From an uncultured Propionibacteriaceae bacterium (GTDB taxonomy: Bacteria > Actinomycetota > Actinomycetes > Propionibacteriales > Propionibacteriaceae), in NCBI GenBank assembly GCA_937988865.1, contig CALKHV010000034.1, positions 1 to 33,667 on the forward strand: DNA of 33,667 nt, in the 5' to 3' direction. The first letter of the stretch is position 1, and each line of letters starts with the position of its first letter. Under the pieces are notes generated by a model. The model searched no databases. It had not been told where the DNA came from and worked only from the letters and a program-made list of their open reading frames with translations. Made by a program: the position numbers and the translations under genes. Positions 13,297 through 21,058 of the stretch are shown here, one piece after another.

Positions 13297-14172
13297 ATGG
13301 CTGAGTCGTTGGGCGTGATCGCGGGCTTCTTCACCGAGCAGGTGTCGATCGTCCGCGAACTCGTCGTGCCCGTCCGCACGGACGAGTTCGACGCCGTCCA
13401 TCGCATGCGCGTGGCCGCCCGCAGGATGCAGGCCGCGTTGAAGGTCTGGCGTCCCCTCATGGACGCCAATGAGGTCGACCTGCTACGGACCGAGCTCCGC
13501 TGGCTGGCCCATGCGCTCGGCGCAGCCAGAGACGCAGAAGTGCTCGAGGAACGCCTCGACGAGGCCCTTGCGGGTGACACGCCGACCTTGTCGGCCGCTC
13601 GATCGATCGTGGACGCGCACCTCGACCGGACCGCCGCGCAGGCGCACGCCGAGCTCGCGGACGACCTGGAGTCCGAGCGCTTCGACACCCTCCTGCAGCG
13701 GCTGGAGAGGTGTGCGTCCGACCCGCCCCTGCTCTGGGACGAACCACGCTTCGACACCCTCGTCGACCTGCTCGCCGCGGCCTGGGCCACGGCGCTGGTC
13801 CAGTGGCGTGCGGTGCCCTCGGCGGCGCGCGGCCTCGGCGCCGACGACCCGCGCCACGAACAGGCGCACCGGGCGCGTCGCCGGGCGAAGACCGCCCGCT
13901 ACCTGGCCGATGTCCTGGCCGACGTCGACCCCCGTCTGGAGCCACTCGCCGACGCATTCAAGCGCGTCTCGGACGAGGTCGGCGACTCCCACGACGCGGT
14001 GGTTGCGTCGCGGCTGCTGGCCGCGCTCGCCGACGGCGCAACGCAGGACGTCCGCAAGGCGCTCGTGGACGCTGCGGCGTCGCAGGCAGACCTCGCGGAG
14101 GAATGCCTCGCGTCCGGGGGTGAGGCAGTCGAGGACGCCGCGCTCCTGGCGGCTGAGGTCCTCTCTGACTGA
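13297..14172 (+). CDS. CHAD domain protein
   Basis: The 291-residue alpha-helical protein has the CHAD (conserved histidine alpha-helical domain) pattern. VHRMRVAARRMQAAL (about 34-48) is followed by LRTELRWLAHALGAARDAEVL, and a second half begins around HRARRRAKTARYLADVL with a later DEVGDSHDAVVASRLL. CHAD domains are known to bind polyphosphate, and basic residues are concentrated at the repeated histidine motifs. There is no CYTH domain in front and no ppk nearby. The ATG lies seven bases after the gltD stop and lacks a clear ribosome binding site. Confidence 0.85.
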   Translation: MAESLGVIAGFFTEQVSIVRELVVPVRTDEFDAVHRMRVAARRMQAALKVWRPLMDANEVDLLRTELRWLAHALGAARDAEVLEERLDEALAGDTPTLSAARSIVDAHLDRTAAQAHAELADDLESERFDTLLQRLERCASDPPLLWDEPRFDTLVDLLAAAWATALVQWRAVPSAARGLGADDPRHEQAHRARRRAKTARYLADVLADVDPRLEPLADAFKRVSDEVGDSHDAVVASRLLAALADGATQDVRKALVDAAASQADLAEECLASGGEAVEDAALLAAEVLSD

Positions 14173-14221
14173 CAACCCGCGATGACGCGCTGACAACCTT
14201 GTCGGCCCTCCCGGCGGTTGT
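14169..14221 (+). promoter_or_regulatory. Repeats upstream of the sigma-factor gene
   Basis: CTGACAACC occurs twice as a direct repeat (14169-14177 and 14190-14198), 21 bases apart, or two helical turns. An inverted copy GGTTGT lies at 14216-14221. The second TGACAACC, about 16 bases and CGGTTG would fit an ECF-type -35/-10 pair, suggesting autoregulation. The first copy overlaps the CHAD stop codon. No transcription start can be proven from sequence. Confidence 0.45.
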
Positions 14222-14238
14222 GCCGGATGGAGGGAACA

Positions 14239-14787
14239 ATGGCTGTCATGGTGCTGGAGCGCGACGCGCAGGAGTCGGAGGGGGACGCCGTCTGGGCGTC
14301 CTTCGAAGATTTCGTGACCCGCCGCGGCCCTGCACTGCACCACGCGGCCTGGCTGCTCACGCACGATCACCACAAGGCCGAGGACCTGGTCCAGACCGCC
14401 CTCGGACGCACGTTCAGCCGCTTCGCGGCACTGAACCGGCCGGGGTCGTCGTACGAGGCGTACGTCCGCACGACGATGTACACGACGTTCGCGTCGTGGT
14501 GGCGCCGCAAGTGGAACGGCGAGGTGCCGTCCACGATCGAGGACGCCGACCTCTCGCACCACCAGGCGTCCCCCGAGGTGTCGACCGACATCGTGAGGGC
14601 CCTGCAGTCGCTGCCCAGGTCGCAACGAGCGGTCATCGTGCTGCGCTACTTCGAGGACCTGACCGAGGCCGAGACGGCCCGGACGCTGGGGATCTCGGTG
14701 GGCACCGTCAAGAGCCAGTCGTCACGGGCCATCGCTGCCCTGCGTTCCTCCCACCACCTGCTCGACGAGGATGGAGGGTCGCGATGA
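14239..14787 (+). CDS. SigE-family ECF RNA polymerase sigma factor
   Basis: The 182-residue protein has only sigma regions 2 and 4. Region 2 is around HHAAWLLTHDHHKAEDLVQT (about 34-53). Region 4 is the helix-turn-helix LPRSQRAVIVLRYFEDLTEA through LGISVGTVKSQSSRAIAALR. This matches the actinobacterial SigE/SigL-like ECF group. It should direct RNA polymerase to a small stress regulon, possibly including its own gene. The ATG at 14239 is preferred over upstream in-frame starts because GGAGGGA (14229-14235) precedes it. The stop overlaps the next gene (ATGA). Confidence 0.9.
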   Translation: MAVMVLERDAQESEGDAVWASFEDFVTRRGPALHHAAWLLTHDHHKAEDLVQTALGRTFSRFAALNRPGSSYEAYVRTTMYTTFASWWRRKWNGEVPSTIEDADLSHHQASPEVSTDIVRALQSLPRSQRAVIVLRYFEDLTEAETARTLGISVGTVKSQSSRAIAALRSSHHLLDEDGGSR

Positions 14788-15398
14788 ACGACGATCGTCT
14801 GAGGTACCTGCTGCACGACACCCACGCGCCCGAGGTCGACGCGTCCGAGTTGGCACAGGGGGCCCGACGCGTCGCCCGGCGGCGCGCCACGACACGACGC
14901 ACGGCGCTGGCCGGCGTGACCGGGGTCGCGGTGGTTGCCGTCGGCGTCCCGATCCTGTCGCAACTTGGTCTGGGCATGGGTGGCAGTGACATGTCGAGCA
15001 CGGCCGGCGGTGCCGTCGCGTCCGAGGTGAAGTCGTCCGACGATCGTGTGACGGGCGTGGCGGCGGACGCTGCCGTCGACCCCGTCGCGGCTTGCGCCGC
15101 CCCCTCCCCGCCGTCGGGAGTGGCCGGGCCGTCCGACGTGGTGGGGTTGGTGGTGTGCTCGACGTCCGGCCCCCGCGAGCTCTCCTCGTCCGATGTCCGG
15201 CTCGTGCTGACCGGGGGCATGACCGAGGCGTACGCCGAGGGGCAAGTCTCGGCGGCCTCGGGAGTCATCGTGCTCGGGCAGCTCGCGTCCGGAACGGTGG
15301 TCTACCTGAGCTTTGTCGACGGACGCCTCGACTTCGGTTCCCAGGTGCTGCAGCTCAACCCTGCCGCCCGCGCGCTGCTGGAGGCAGCCGCCTCCTGA
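14784..15398 (+). CDS. Single-pass membrane protein coupled to the sigma factor (putative anti-sigma)
   Basis: The 204-residue protein has a basic N-terminal region of about 40 residues (GARRVARRRATTRR) and one hydrophobic segment (about 42-62). A Ser/Ala/Gly-rich linker and an outer domain with two cysteines (near CAAPSPP and VVCSTSG) follow. Translational coupling to the ECF gene suggests an anti-sigma or sensor role. However, no zinc-binding HxxxCxxC motif is present and the cytoplasmic part is short. Function is inferred from position only. Confidence 0.7.
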   Translation: MNDDRLRYLLHDTHAPEVDASELAQGARRVARRRATTRRTALAGVTGVAVVAVGVPILSQLGLGMGGSDMSSTAGGAVASEVKSSDDRVTGVAADAAVDPVAACAAPSPPSGVAGPSDVVGLVVCSTSGPRELSSSDVRLVLTGGMTEAYAEGQVSAASGVIVLGQLASGTVVYLSFVDGRLDFGSQVLQLNPAARALLEAAAS

Positions 15399-15413
15399 GG
15401 CGTGGACGGTGGG

Positions 15414-15419
15414 TAGCCT
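15414..15419 (+). promoter_or_regulatory. -10 box for a leaderless DUF1697 mRNA
   Basis: TAGCCT is followed by six bases and then the ATG at 15426. No ribosome binding site is present between them. Confidence 0.55.
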
Positions 15420-15425
15420 GCGTCC

Positions 15426-15947
15426 ATGACGAGACTCGTGGCGCTCCTGCGCGGCATCAACGTCGGGGGCAACAAGCGGGTGCCGATGGGCGACCTGGCT
15501 GAGGTGGGTGTCGGTCTGGGCTGGCAGGAACCCAGGACGCACCTCAACTCCGGCAACCTCTGGTTCACCAGCGCGGACGCCCCGGTGGACGCTGCCAGGA
15601 GGCTCTCGGACGCACTTCACGCGAGGTTCGGATTTGTCGTCGATGTCGTGGTCGTCGAGGTCGACCGGGTCAGGCGGGTCGCGGCCGGCTGCCCCTTCGA
15701 GGGTGATCCCAAGCAGGTCAACGTCGCGTTCTGCTCCGGTGAGGTGGACGCTGACCAGGCCGCCCGACTCGCGGCACTCGCGGTGGAGGGGGAGCGCGTG
15801 GCTGTCGCGGGCGACGTGGTGTATGTGGACTTCGGTGGGGGATTGGCGCGCAGCAAACTGGCCGCGGGGATGGCCCAGGCGTTGCGACCGCTGGTGGTGA
15901 CGACCCGCAACATCCGCACCGTCGGGAGGCTCGCGTCCGGCTCATGA
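15426..15947 (+). CDS. DUF1697 family protein
   Basis: The 173-residue product shows the DUF1697 pattern: LLRGINVGGNKRVPMGDL near the N-terminus, HLNSGNLWF (about 39-47), a central VNVAF strand, and VTTRNIRTVGRL at the C-terminus. The family is widespread, soluble and functionally uncharacterised. It appears to be a single-gene unit with its own leaderless promoter between the sigma/anti-sigma pair and dnaE. Confidence 0.9.
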   Translation: MTRLVALLRGINVGGNKRVPMGDLAEVGVGLGWQEPRTHLNSGNLWFTSADAPVDAARRLSDALHARFGFVVDVVVVEVDRVRRVAAGCPFEGDPKQVNVAFCSGEVDADQAARLAALAVEGERVAVAGDVVYVDFGGGLARSKLAAGMAQALRPLVVTTRNIRTVGRLASGS

Positions 15948-15999
15948 GACCGGGCGAATGACGCCGGTGTCGGTGGCCGAGGGCACCTGTCTCGAGGGC

Positions 16000-16005
16000 T
16001 AGGGT
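16000..16005 (+). promoter_or_regulatory. -10 box of the dnaE promoter
   Basis: TAGGGT would start transcription near 16012. That gives a leader of about 20 nt with the ribosome binding site GGGAGGG (about 16018-16024) before the ATG at 16031. The in-frame GTG at 16004 overlaps this box, which argues against using it as the start. Confidence 0.5.
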
Positions 16006-16030
16006 GAAGACCTTGTTGGGAGGGAAGTAC

Positions 16031-19000
16031 ATGGCTGACTCGTTCGTGCACCTGCACTGCCACACCGAATTCTCGATGCTGGACGGTGCGGCGAAGATCT
16101 CGAAGCTGTTCGCCGAGGTCGAGCGTCAGCAGATGCCGGCGATCGCCATGACCGACCACGGCAACATGTTCGGCGCCCACGAGTTCTTCACGAACTCGAC
16201 GAAGCACGCGGTCAAGCCGATCATCGGCATCGAGGCCTACGTGGCGCCCTCGAGCCGCCACAGCCGCGTCCAGGAGTTCTGGGCGTCCGGCAAGCGCGAC
16301 TTCACCCAGGGGGTCGAGTTCGAGGGCGGCAAGGACGTCTCCGGTGGCGGGCGCTACACGCACATGACCCTGCTGGCGGCCAACGCCACCGGCCTGCGCA
16401 ACCTCTTCCGGCTCTCGAGCCTGGCCTCCTTCGAGGGCTTCTACATGAAGCCCCGCATGGACCGCGAGATCATCGCGCAGTACTCCGAGGGGATCATCGC
16501 GTCCACCGGGTGCCCCTCGTCCGAGGTCCAGACGAGGCTCCGTCTCGGTCAGTTCGACCAGGCGGTCCAGGCCGCGGCCGACTACCGCGACATCTTCGGT
16601 CGCGAGAACTACTTCCTCGAACTCATGGACCACGGCATCGACATCGAGCGCGTGGTCCGCGACGACCTGCTCAGGCTGGGCAAGTTGCTCGGGCTTCCGC
16701 TGATCGCCACCAACGACTCGCACTACGTGACCCAGGACCAGGCGGACGCGCACGACAACCTCCTGTGCGTCGGGGTGGGGCGCAACAAGGATGACCCGAC
16801 CCGGTTCAGCTTCAACGGATCCGGCTACTACATCCGGACGGCCGACGAGATGCGACACCTCTTCCGCGACGTGCCCGAGGCGTGCGACAACACCCTGCTC
16901 ATAGCCGAACGCGTCGAGGACTACTCCGAGGTGTTCGCCTACGTCGACCGCATGCCGCAGTTCGACGTGCCGGCGGGGGAGACCCAGGAGTCGTGGCTGC
17001 GCAAGGAGATCGAGCGGGGCGTCGAGGTGCGATTCGGACGCGAGGTCCCCGACGGCGTCCGGGAGCGCATCGAGACCGAGCTGAGCGTCATCGAGCCACT
17101 CGGCTACGCGTCGTACTTCCTCATCGTGGCCGACATCTGCCGCTTCGCACGCGAGAGCGGCGTCCCGGTCGGCCCCGGACGCGGATCAGCCGCGGGCTCC
17201 ATGGTCTCCTACCTGACGCAGATCATCGAGATCGACCCGATGAAGCACGGACTGCTCTTCGAGCGGTTCCTCAACCCCGAGCGGGTGAGCCCGCCCGACA
17301 TCGACCTCGACTTCGACGACCGCCAGCGCGACAAGATCATCACCTACGTCACCGACAAGTACGGCGTGGGCAACACCGCCCAGGTGAACACGTTCAACAC
17401 GATCAAGGCGAAGGCAGCCGTCAAGGATTCGAGCCGCATCCTGGGCTACCCCTTCTCGATGGGCGAGAAGATCACCAAGGCGATGCCGCCGGCTGTGATG
17501 GGGAAGGATGTGCCGCTCCACGACATCTTCAACGCCGAGCACGCCCGGTACAACGAGGGCGGGGAGTTCCGCGACCTGTACGACAACGATCCCGACGTGA
17601 AGAAGGTCGTCGACACCGGTCTCGGCCTCGAGGGCCTGACGCGGGGAACCGGCGTCCACGCCTGCGCCTTCATCATCTCCAGCGAGTCGCTCCTCGACGT
17701 GATCCCCATGCATCGTCGTGACAAGGACGGCATGATCATCACCGGCTTCGCGTACCCCCAGTGCGAGGCCATGGGCCTGATGAAGATGGACTTCCTCGGC
17801 CTGCGCAACCTCGGTGTGATCGACCAGGCGGTCCGCAACATCGCGCTCAACCGGGGAGTCGACCTCGTCCTGCGCGACGTCCCCTTCGACGACCCGGCGA
17901 CCTACGAACTCCTGTCGCGCGGCGACACCCTGGGCGTCTTCCAGCTCGACGGCGGCCCCATGCGCTCACTGCTCAGGCAACTCAAGCCCACTGTGTTCGA
18001 CGACATCACGGCCGTCATCGCCCTGTACCGGCCGGGCCCGATGGGCGTCAACGCCCACACCAACTACGCGGAGCGCAAGAACGGGCGTCAGGACAGCACC
18101 CCGATCCACCCCGACCTCAAGGACGCCCTCGACCCGATCCTGGGTGACACCTACCACCTGATCGTCTACCAGGAGCAGATCATGGCGGCCGCCCGGCAGT
18201 TGGCGGGGTACTCCCTGGGCGGCGCCGACCTCTTGCGGCGGGCGATGGGAAAGAAGAAGAAGGAGATCCTCGACAAGGAGTGGGACAACTTCCACGCGGG
18301 CATGGAGTCCAACGGATTCTCCGACGAGGCGACCCAGGCACTCTGGGACGTGTTCGTCCCCTTCGCCGACTACGCCTTCAACAAGTCGCACGCCGCGGGG
18401 TACGCGTACGTCTCCTACTGGACCGCCTTCCTCAAGGCGAACTACCCCGCCGAATTCGCCGCCGCCCTCTTCACGTCGGTGGGGGACGACAAGGACAAGT
18501 TGGCGCTCTACCTGGCGGACGCCCGCCGTGCCGGCATCCGGGTGCTGCCCCCGGACGTCAACACTTCCCAGGCAGAGTTCACCGCGGTCGGGGACGACGT
18601 CAGATTCGGCCTCGGCGCGATCCGCAATGTCGGCGAGAACGTCGTGGCGGGCATCTGCGAGGGACGCGCCGACGCGGGGCCGGCGTCCGATTTCTACGAC
18701 TTCCTCGACCACTCCCCACTGGGCGTGTGCAACAAGCGCGTCATGGAGTCGCTGATCAAGGCCGGGGCCTTCGACTCGATGGGGCACTCCCGACGCGCGC
18801 TGATGAGTGTGTTCGAGACCGCTGTCGACCAGGTGACCGACCTCAAGCGCAATCAGGCACTCGGCCAGGACGACCTCTTCGGTGACTTCGGCACCGAGGT
18901 GGCGGTCGAGCAGCCGGGCGCCAGGGAGGTGGTGCCCGACATCGAGGACTGGGACAAGCGGACGAAGCTCGCCTTCGAACGCGAAATGCTCGGCCTCTAT

Positions 19001-19585
19001 GTGTCGGACCACCCCCTCCAGGGCCTCGAACACGTGCTGGCGGCCGAGAGCGACACCTCGATCAGCGCGCTGGTCGGCGGGGACGGTCCCCGTGATGGCA
19101 TGGTCACGATCGCCGGCATGATCACGAGTCTGGTGCGCAAGCAGAACAAGAAGGGCGAGTCGTGGGCTTCGCTGTCGGTGGAAGACCTCGACGCGTCCAT
19201 CGAGGTGTTCGTCTTCCCGAAGGCGTACGAGCGCGTGGCGACCGTCCTGGCACCTGACACCGTGGTGCGCGTGAAGGGACGCGTGAACCAGCGCGAAGAG
19301 GCCGTGTCGCTCTATGCGTCGGAGGTCACGCTGCCGAACATCACCGAGCGCAACACCGGCCCCGTCGTGATCTCGCTGCCCGCGACCCGCTGCACCCCGC
19401 CCGTCGTGGCCCAGCTGAAGCAGGTGCTGGCCTCGCACCCCGGGCTGACCGAGGTGCAGCTGCGGCTGGTCAGTCCGGAGCGGTCGCAGACCTTCCGCCT
19501 CGACGCCGGTCTCAGGGTCACCGCCTCGGTACCGCTGATGGCCGACCTGAAGGCGTTGTTGGGGCCTTCGGCCGTCGCGGTCTAG
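16031..19585 (+). CDS. dnaE: DNA polymerase III alpha subunit (DnaE1)
   Basis: The 1184-residue replicative polymerase opens with a PHP domain that keeps metal ligands at His9, His11, Asp18 and His43, with Asp229/His231 in NDSHYVT. This resembles Mycobacterium DnaE1, whose PHP domain is the proofreading exonuclease. Polymerase aspartates are Asp425 and Asp427 in PPDIDLDFDDRQRDK, and Asp587 in MKMDFLGLRNL. A helix-hairpin-helix/tandem beta-clamp-binding region and an OB fold (GMITSLVRKQNKKGESWASL) follow. The ATG at 16031 is supported by the GGGAGGG site. The TAG stop doubles as part of the next promoter. Confidence 0.97.
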   Translation: MADSFVHLHCHTEFSMLDGAAKISKLFAEVERQQMPAIAMTDHGNMFGAHEFFTNSTKHAVKPIIGIEAYVAPSSRHSRVQEFWASGKRDFTQGVEFEGGKDVSGGGRYTHMTLLAANATGLRNLFRLSSLASFEGFYMKPRMDREIIAQYSEGIIASTGCPSSEVQTRLRLGQFDQAVQAAADYRDIFGRENYFLELMDHGIDIERVVRDDLLRLGKLLGLPLIATNDSHYVTQDQADAHDNLLCVGVGRNKDDPTRFSFNGSGYYIRTADEMRHLFRDVPEACDNTLLIAERVEDYSEVFAYVDRMPQFDVPAGETQESWLRKEIERGVEVRFGREVPDGVRERIETELSVIEPLGYASYFLIVADICRFARESGVPVGPGRGSAAGSMVSYLTQIIEIDPMKHGLLFERFLNPERVSPPDIDLDFDDRQRDKIITYVTDKYGVGNTAQVNTFNTIKAKAAVKDSSRILGYPFSMGEKITKAMPPAVMGKDVPLHDIFNAEHARYNEGGEFRDLYDNDPDVKKVVDTGLGLEGLTRGTGVHACAFIISSESLLDVIPMHRRDKDGMIITGFAYPQCEAMGLMKMDFLGLRNLGVIDQAVRNIALNRGVDLVLRDVPFDDPATYELLSRGDTLGVFQLDGGPMRSLLRQLKPTVFDDITAVIALYRPGPMGVNAHTNYAERKNGRQDSTPIHPDLKDALDPILGDTYHLIVYQEQIMAAARQLAGYSLGGADLLRRAMGKKKKEILDKEWDNFHAGMESNGFSDEATQALWDVFVPFADYAFNKSHAAGYAYVSYWTAFLKANYPAEFAAALFTSVGDDKDKLALYLADARRAGIRVLPPDVNTSQAEFTAVGDDVRFGLGAIRNVGENVVAGICEGRADAGPASDFYDFLDHSPLGVCNKRVMESLIKAGAFDSMGHSRRALMSVFETAVDQVTDLKRNQALGQDDLFGDFGTEVAVEQPGAREVVPDIEDWDKRTKLAFEREMLGLYVSDHPLQGLEHVLAAESDTSISALVGGDGPRDGMVTIAGMITSLVRKQNKKGESWASLSVEDLDASIEVFVFPKAYERVATVLAPDTVVRVKGRVNQREEAVSLYASEVTLPNITERNTGPVVISLPATRCTPPVVAQLKQVLASHPGLTEVQLRLVSPERSQTFRLDAGLRVTASVPLMADLKALLGPSAVAV

Positions 19586-19588
19586 GCT
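19583..19588 (+). promoter_or_regulatory. -10 box overlapping the dnaE stop codon
   Basis: TAGGCT begins with the dnaE TAG stop (19583-19585) and is followed by six bases and a GTG start at 19595. It fits the leaderless geometry used elsewhere in the window. Confidence 0.5.
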
Positions 19589-19594
19589 GGCGCG

Positions 19595-20245
19595 GTGACC
19601 GAACCGGAACGCGCCGTCGATCCCCTGCCCTGGGCTGACGTCGCCGCGTCCCCCAGCTCGCCCGACTCCATCGCCGATCATCGCGAGGTCAACGCGTCAC
19701 CCCTGTGGCGCGCGCTACTGGCCTACGCGGTCCTCTGCCTGCTGACGGGCGTGGTGAGCGGCGCCCTGTGGAACTGGATGGTCGACCTGCCCAGTTACCA
19801 CGTTGACGATCAGGGCGTGGCCTCGATCAGTGAGCGGGGGCTCACGGAAATGTTCGCAGCCGACGCCCGCTTCACGCTGATGGGGATCGTCATGGGCGTC
19901 CTTCTGGGATTGGCGGGATGGATGTGGTTCCGCCGGCTGGGATGGCCGGTCACCCTCGTGGTCATGGTGGGTTCGTTGCTCGCGGCCGTGGTCTGCTGGA
20001 AGGTCGGCGAGGCCATGGGGCCCGGTGCATTCGACGCCCGCATCAGTGCAGCCCAACCGGGCGACACGGTGCCGATCGCGTTCAGGCTCAACTCCCACAC
20101 GGGGATCGTGGTGTGGATGCTCGCTGCTCTGGCCCCGGTCCTGTTGTGGTCGTCGCTGGGACGCGAATTCCTCGACGACGAGCCGGAGCCTGTGCGTCCG
20201 GGGCCTTCCGATCCCGACGCGATCCAGCGTCCCGGCCAGCTCTGA
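19595..20245 (+). CDS. Four-TM membrane protein of unknown function
   Basis: The 216-residue product has an acidic cytoplasmic N-terminus and four hydrophobic segments (about 39-61, 93-112, 117-136 and 168-187). A loop of about 30 residues after segment 3 contains AMGPGAFDARISAA, and the tail is acidic and proline-rich. A DUF2567-like family is possible, but I could not confirm it. The GTG start is chosen because a TAGGCT box ends six bases before it and the upstream frame belongs to dnaE. It is convergent with the DUF554 gene, and only three bases separate the two stop codons. Confidence 0.75.
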   Translation: MTEPERAVDPLPWADVAASPSSPDSIADHREVNASPLWRALLAYAVLCLLTGVVSGALWNWMVDLPSYHVDDQGVASISERGLTEMFAADARFTLMGIVMGVLLGLAGWMWFRRLGWPVTLVVMVGSLLAAVVCWKVGEAMGPGAFDARISAAQPGDTVPIAFRLNSHTGIVVWMLAALAPVLLWSSLGREFLDDEPEPVRPGPSDPDAIQRPGQL

Positions 20246-20254
20246 GGGTCAGAG
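20240..20254. terminator. Palindrome containing both convergent stop codons
   Basis: CTCTGA (20240-20245), GGG, TCAGAG (20249-20254) is a perfect inverted repeat. Its left arm ends with the plus-strand TGA, and its right arm begins with TCA, the minus-strand stop. A 6-bp stem with a 3-base loop could act as a weak bidirectional terminator, though no U tract is present. Confidence 0.4.
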
Positions 20255-20986
20255 GAGTCCGGCCACCCACACGAGCACGGGGGCGACGGCCAGGGCCGGG
20301 ATCATGTCGGCCACGCGAACGGCCTTGACGTCGAGCAGGCGCAGGGCCAGACCCATCAGGATCAAGCCGCCCGTGACGGTGATGGCGTCCACCTGCGCAG
20401 CGGGCAGGACGTCGCCGAGCAGGAATCCCGCGAGCGTGATGCCGCCCTGGTAGATGGCCACCGGCACGATCGAGGCCATCACGCCGGCGCCCAGGGCACT
20501 GGCGAACGCGATGGACGCGAACCCGTCGAGGACCGACTTCACGATCAGCTGTTCAGACCCGCGTCCGAGGCCGTCCGACAGCGATCCGAGGATCGCGAGG
20601 GGGCCGATGCAGAAGATGAGCGTCGCTGTGACGAAGCCCTCGGCGAAACCACTGTGCGTCCGGCCACCCAGCTTGCGCCGCGCCCATTCGCCCAGGTCGT
20701 TCAGCCTGTCCTCGAGCCGGAGCGCCGAACCGAGGATGGTCCCCAGCAGCAGGGCCAGGAGGACGACGATCAGGGCAGCCCCGGCGGGGACGGCGTTCTT
20801 GAGGGTGGGCTGCATGAGGGGGAGCAGGGACGTGCCGCCCACCACGAGGGTGACCAGGCCCAGCACGTCGGTGACGCTGTCGCGGGTGCGGACCGACAAT
20901 CGATTGCCGAGGGCCAGCCCGACCAGTGAACCCACCATGATGGCCACGATGTTGGTGACCGTTCCCACCCCGACGAAAGCCTGCAT
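20249..20986 (-). CDS. DUF554 family membrane protein
   Basis: The 245-residue polytopic protein has about six or seven hydrophobic segments and the DUF554 pattern: VGTVTNIVAIMVGSLVGLAL at the N-terminus, FVTATLIFCIGPLAILGSL in the centre, and FASIAFASALGAGVMAS later. It is the YdfK/YqgA-like family of unknown function, probably a transporter-like protein. The start is the ATG complementary to 20984-20986, with GGAG just upstream; a GTG nine bases earlier is an alternative. It is divergent from hisD with 72 bases between starts. The frame stays open far into antisense hisD, which is not part of the gene. Confidence 0.88.
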   Translation of the reverse strand: MQAFVGVGTVTNIVAIMVGSLVGLALGNRLSVRTRDSVTDVLGLVTLVVGGTSLLPLMQPTLKNAVPAGAALIVVLLALLLGTILGSALRLEDRLNDLGEWARRKLGGRTHSGFAEGFVTATLIFCIGPLAILGSLSDGLGRGSEQLIVKSVLDGFASIAFASALGAGVMASIVPVAIYQGGITLAGFLLGDVLPAAQVDAITVTGGLILMGLALRLLDVKAVRVADMIPALAVAPVLVWVAGLL

Positions 20987-21046
20987 CAACTCCACCGGCC
21001 CATCCCACCACGGATCGGCGCCAGGGGCCGTCCGGTCTCGCACCGG

Positions 21047-21052
21047 TAGACT
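21047..21052 (+). promoter_or_regulatory. -10 box for a leaderless his operon mRNA
   Basis: TAGACT is followed by six bases and the hisD ATG at 21059, with no ribosome binding site between. It is the only promoter-like element seen for hisD-hisC-hisB-hisH. Confidence 0.55.
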
Positions 21053-21058
21053 GCCGAC

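Noticed and set aside
15948..15999. Possible terminator hairpin between the DUF1697 gene and dnaE
   Set aside because: Only short imperfect pairings (ACCGG/CCGGT with a 10-base loop; GGTG/CACC) are present, too weak to call.
16004..16030. GTG at 16004 as the dnaE start
   Set aside because: It overlaps the probable -10 box TAGGGT and would put the ribosome binding site inside the coding region. The ATG at 16031 fits family N-termini.
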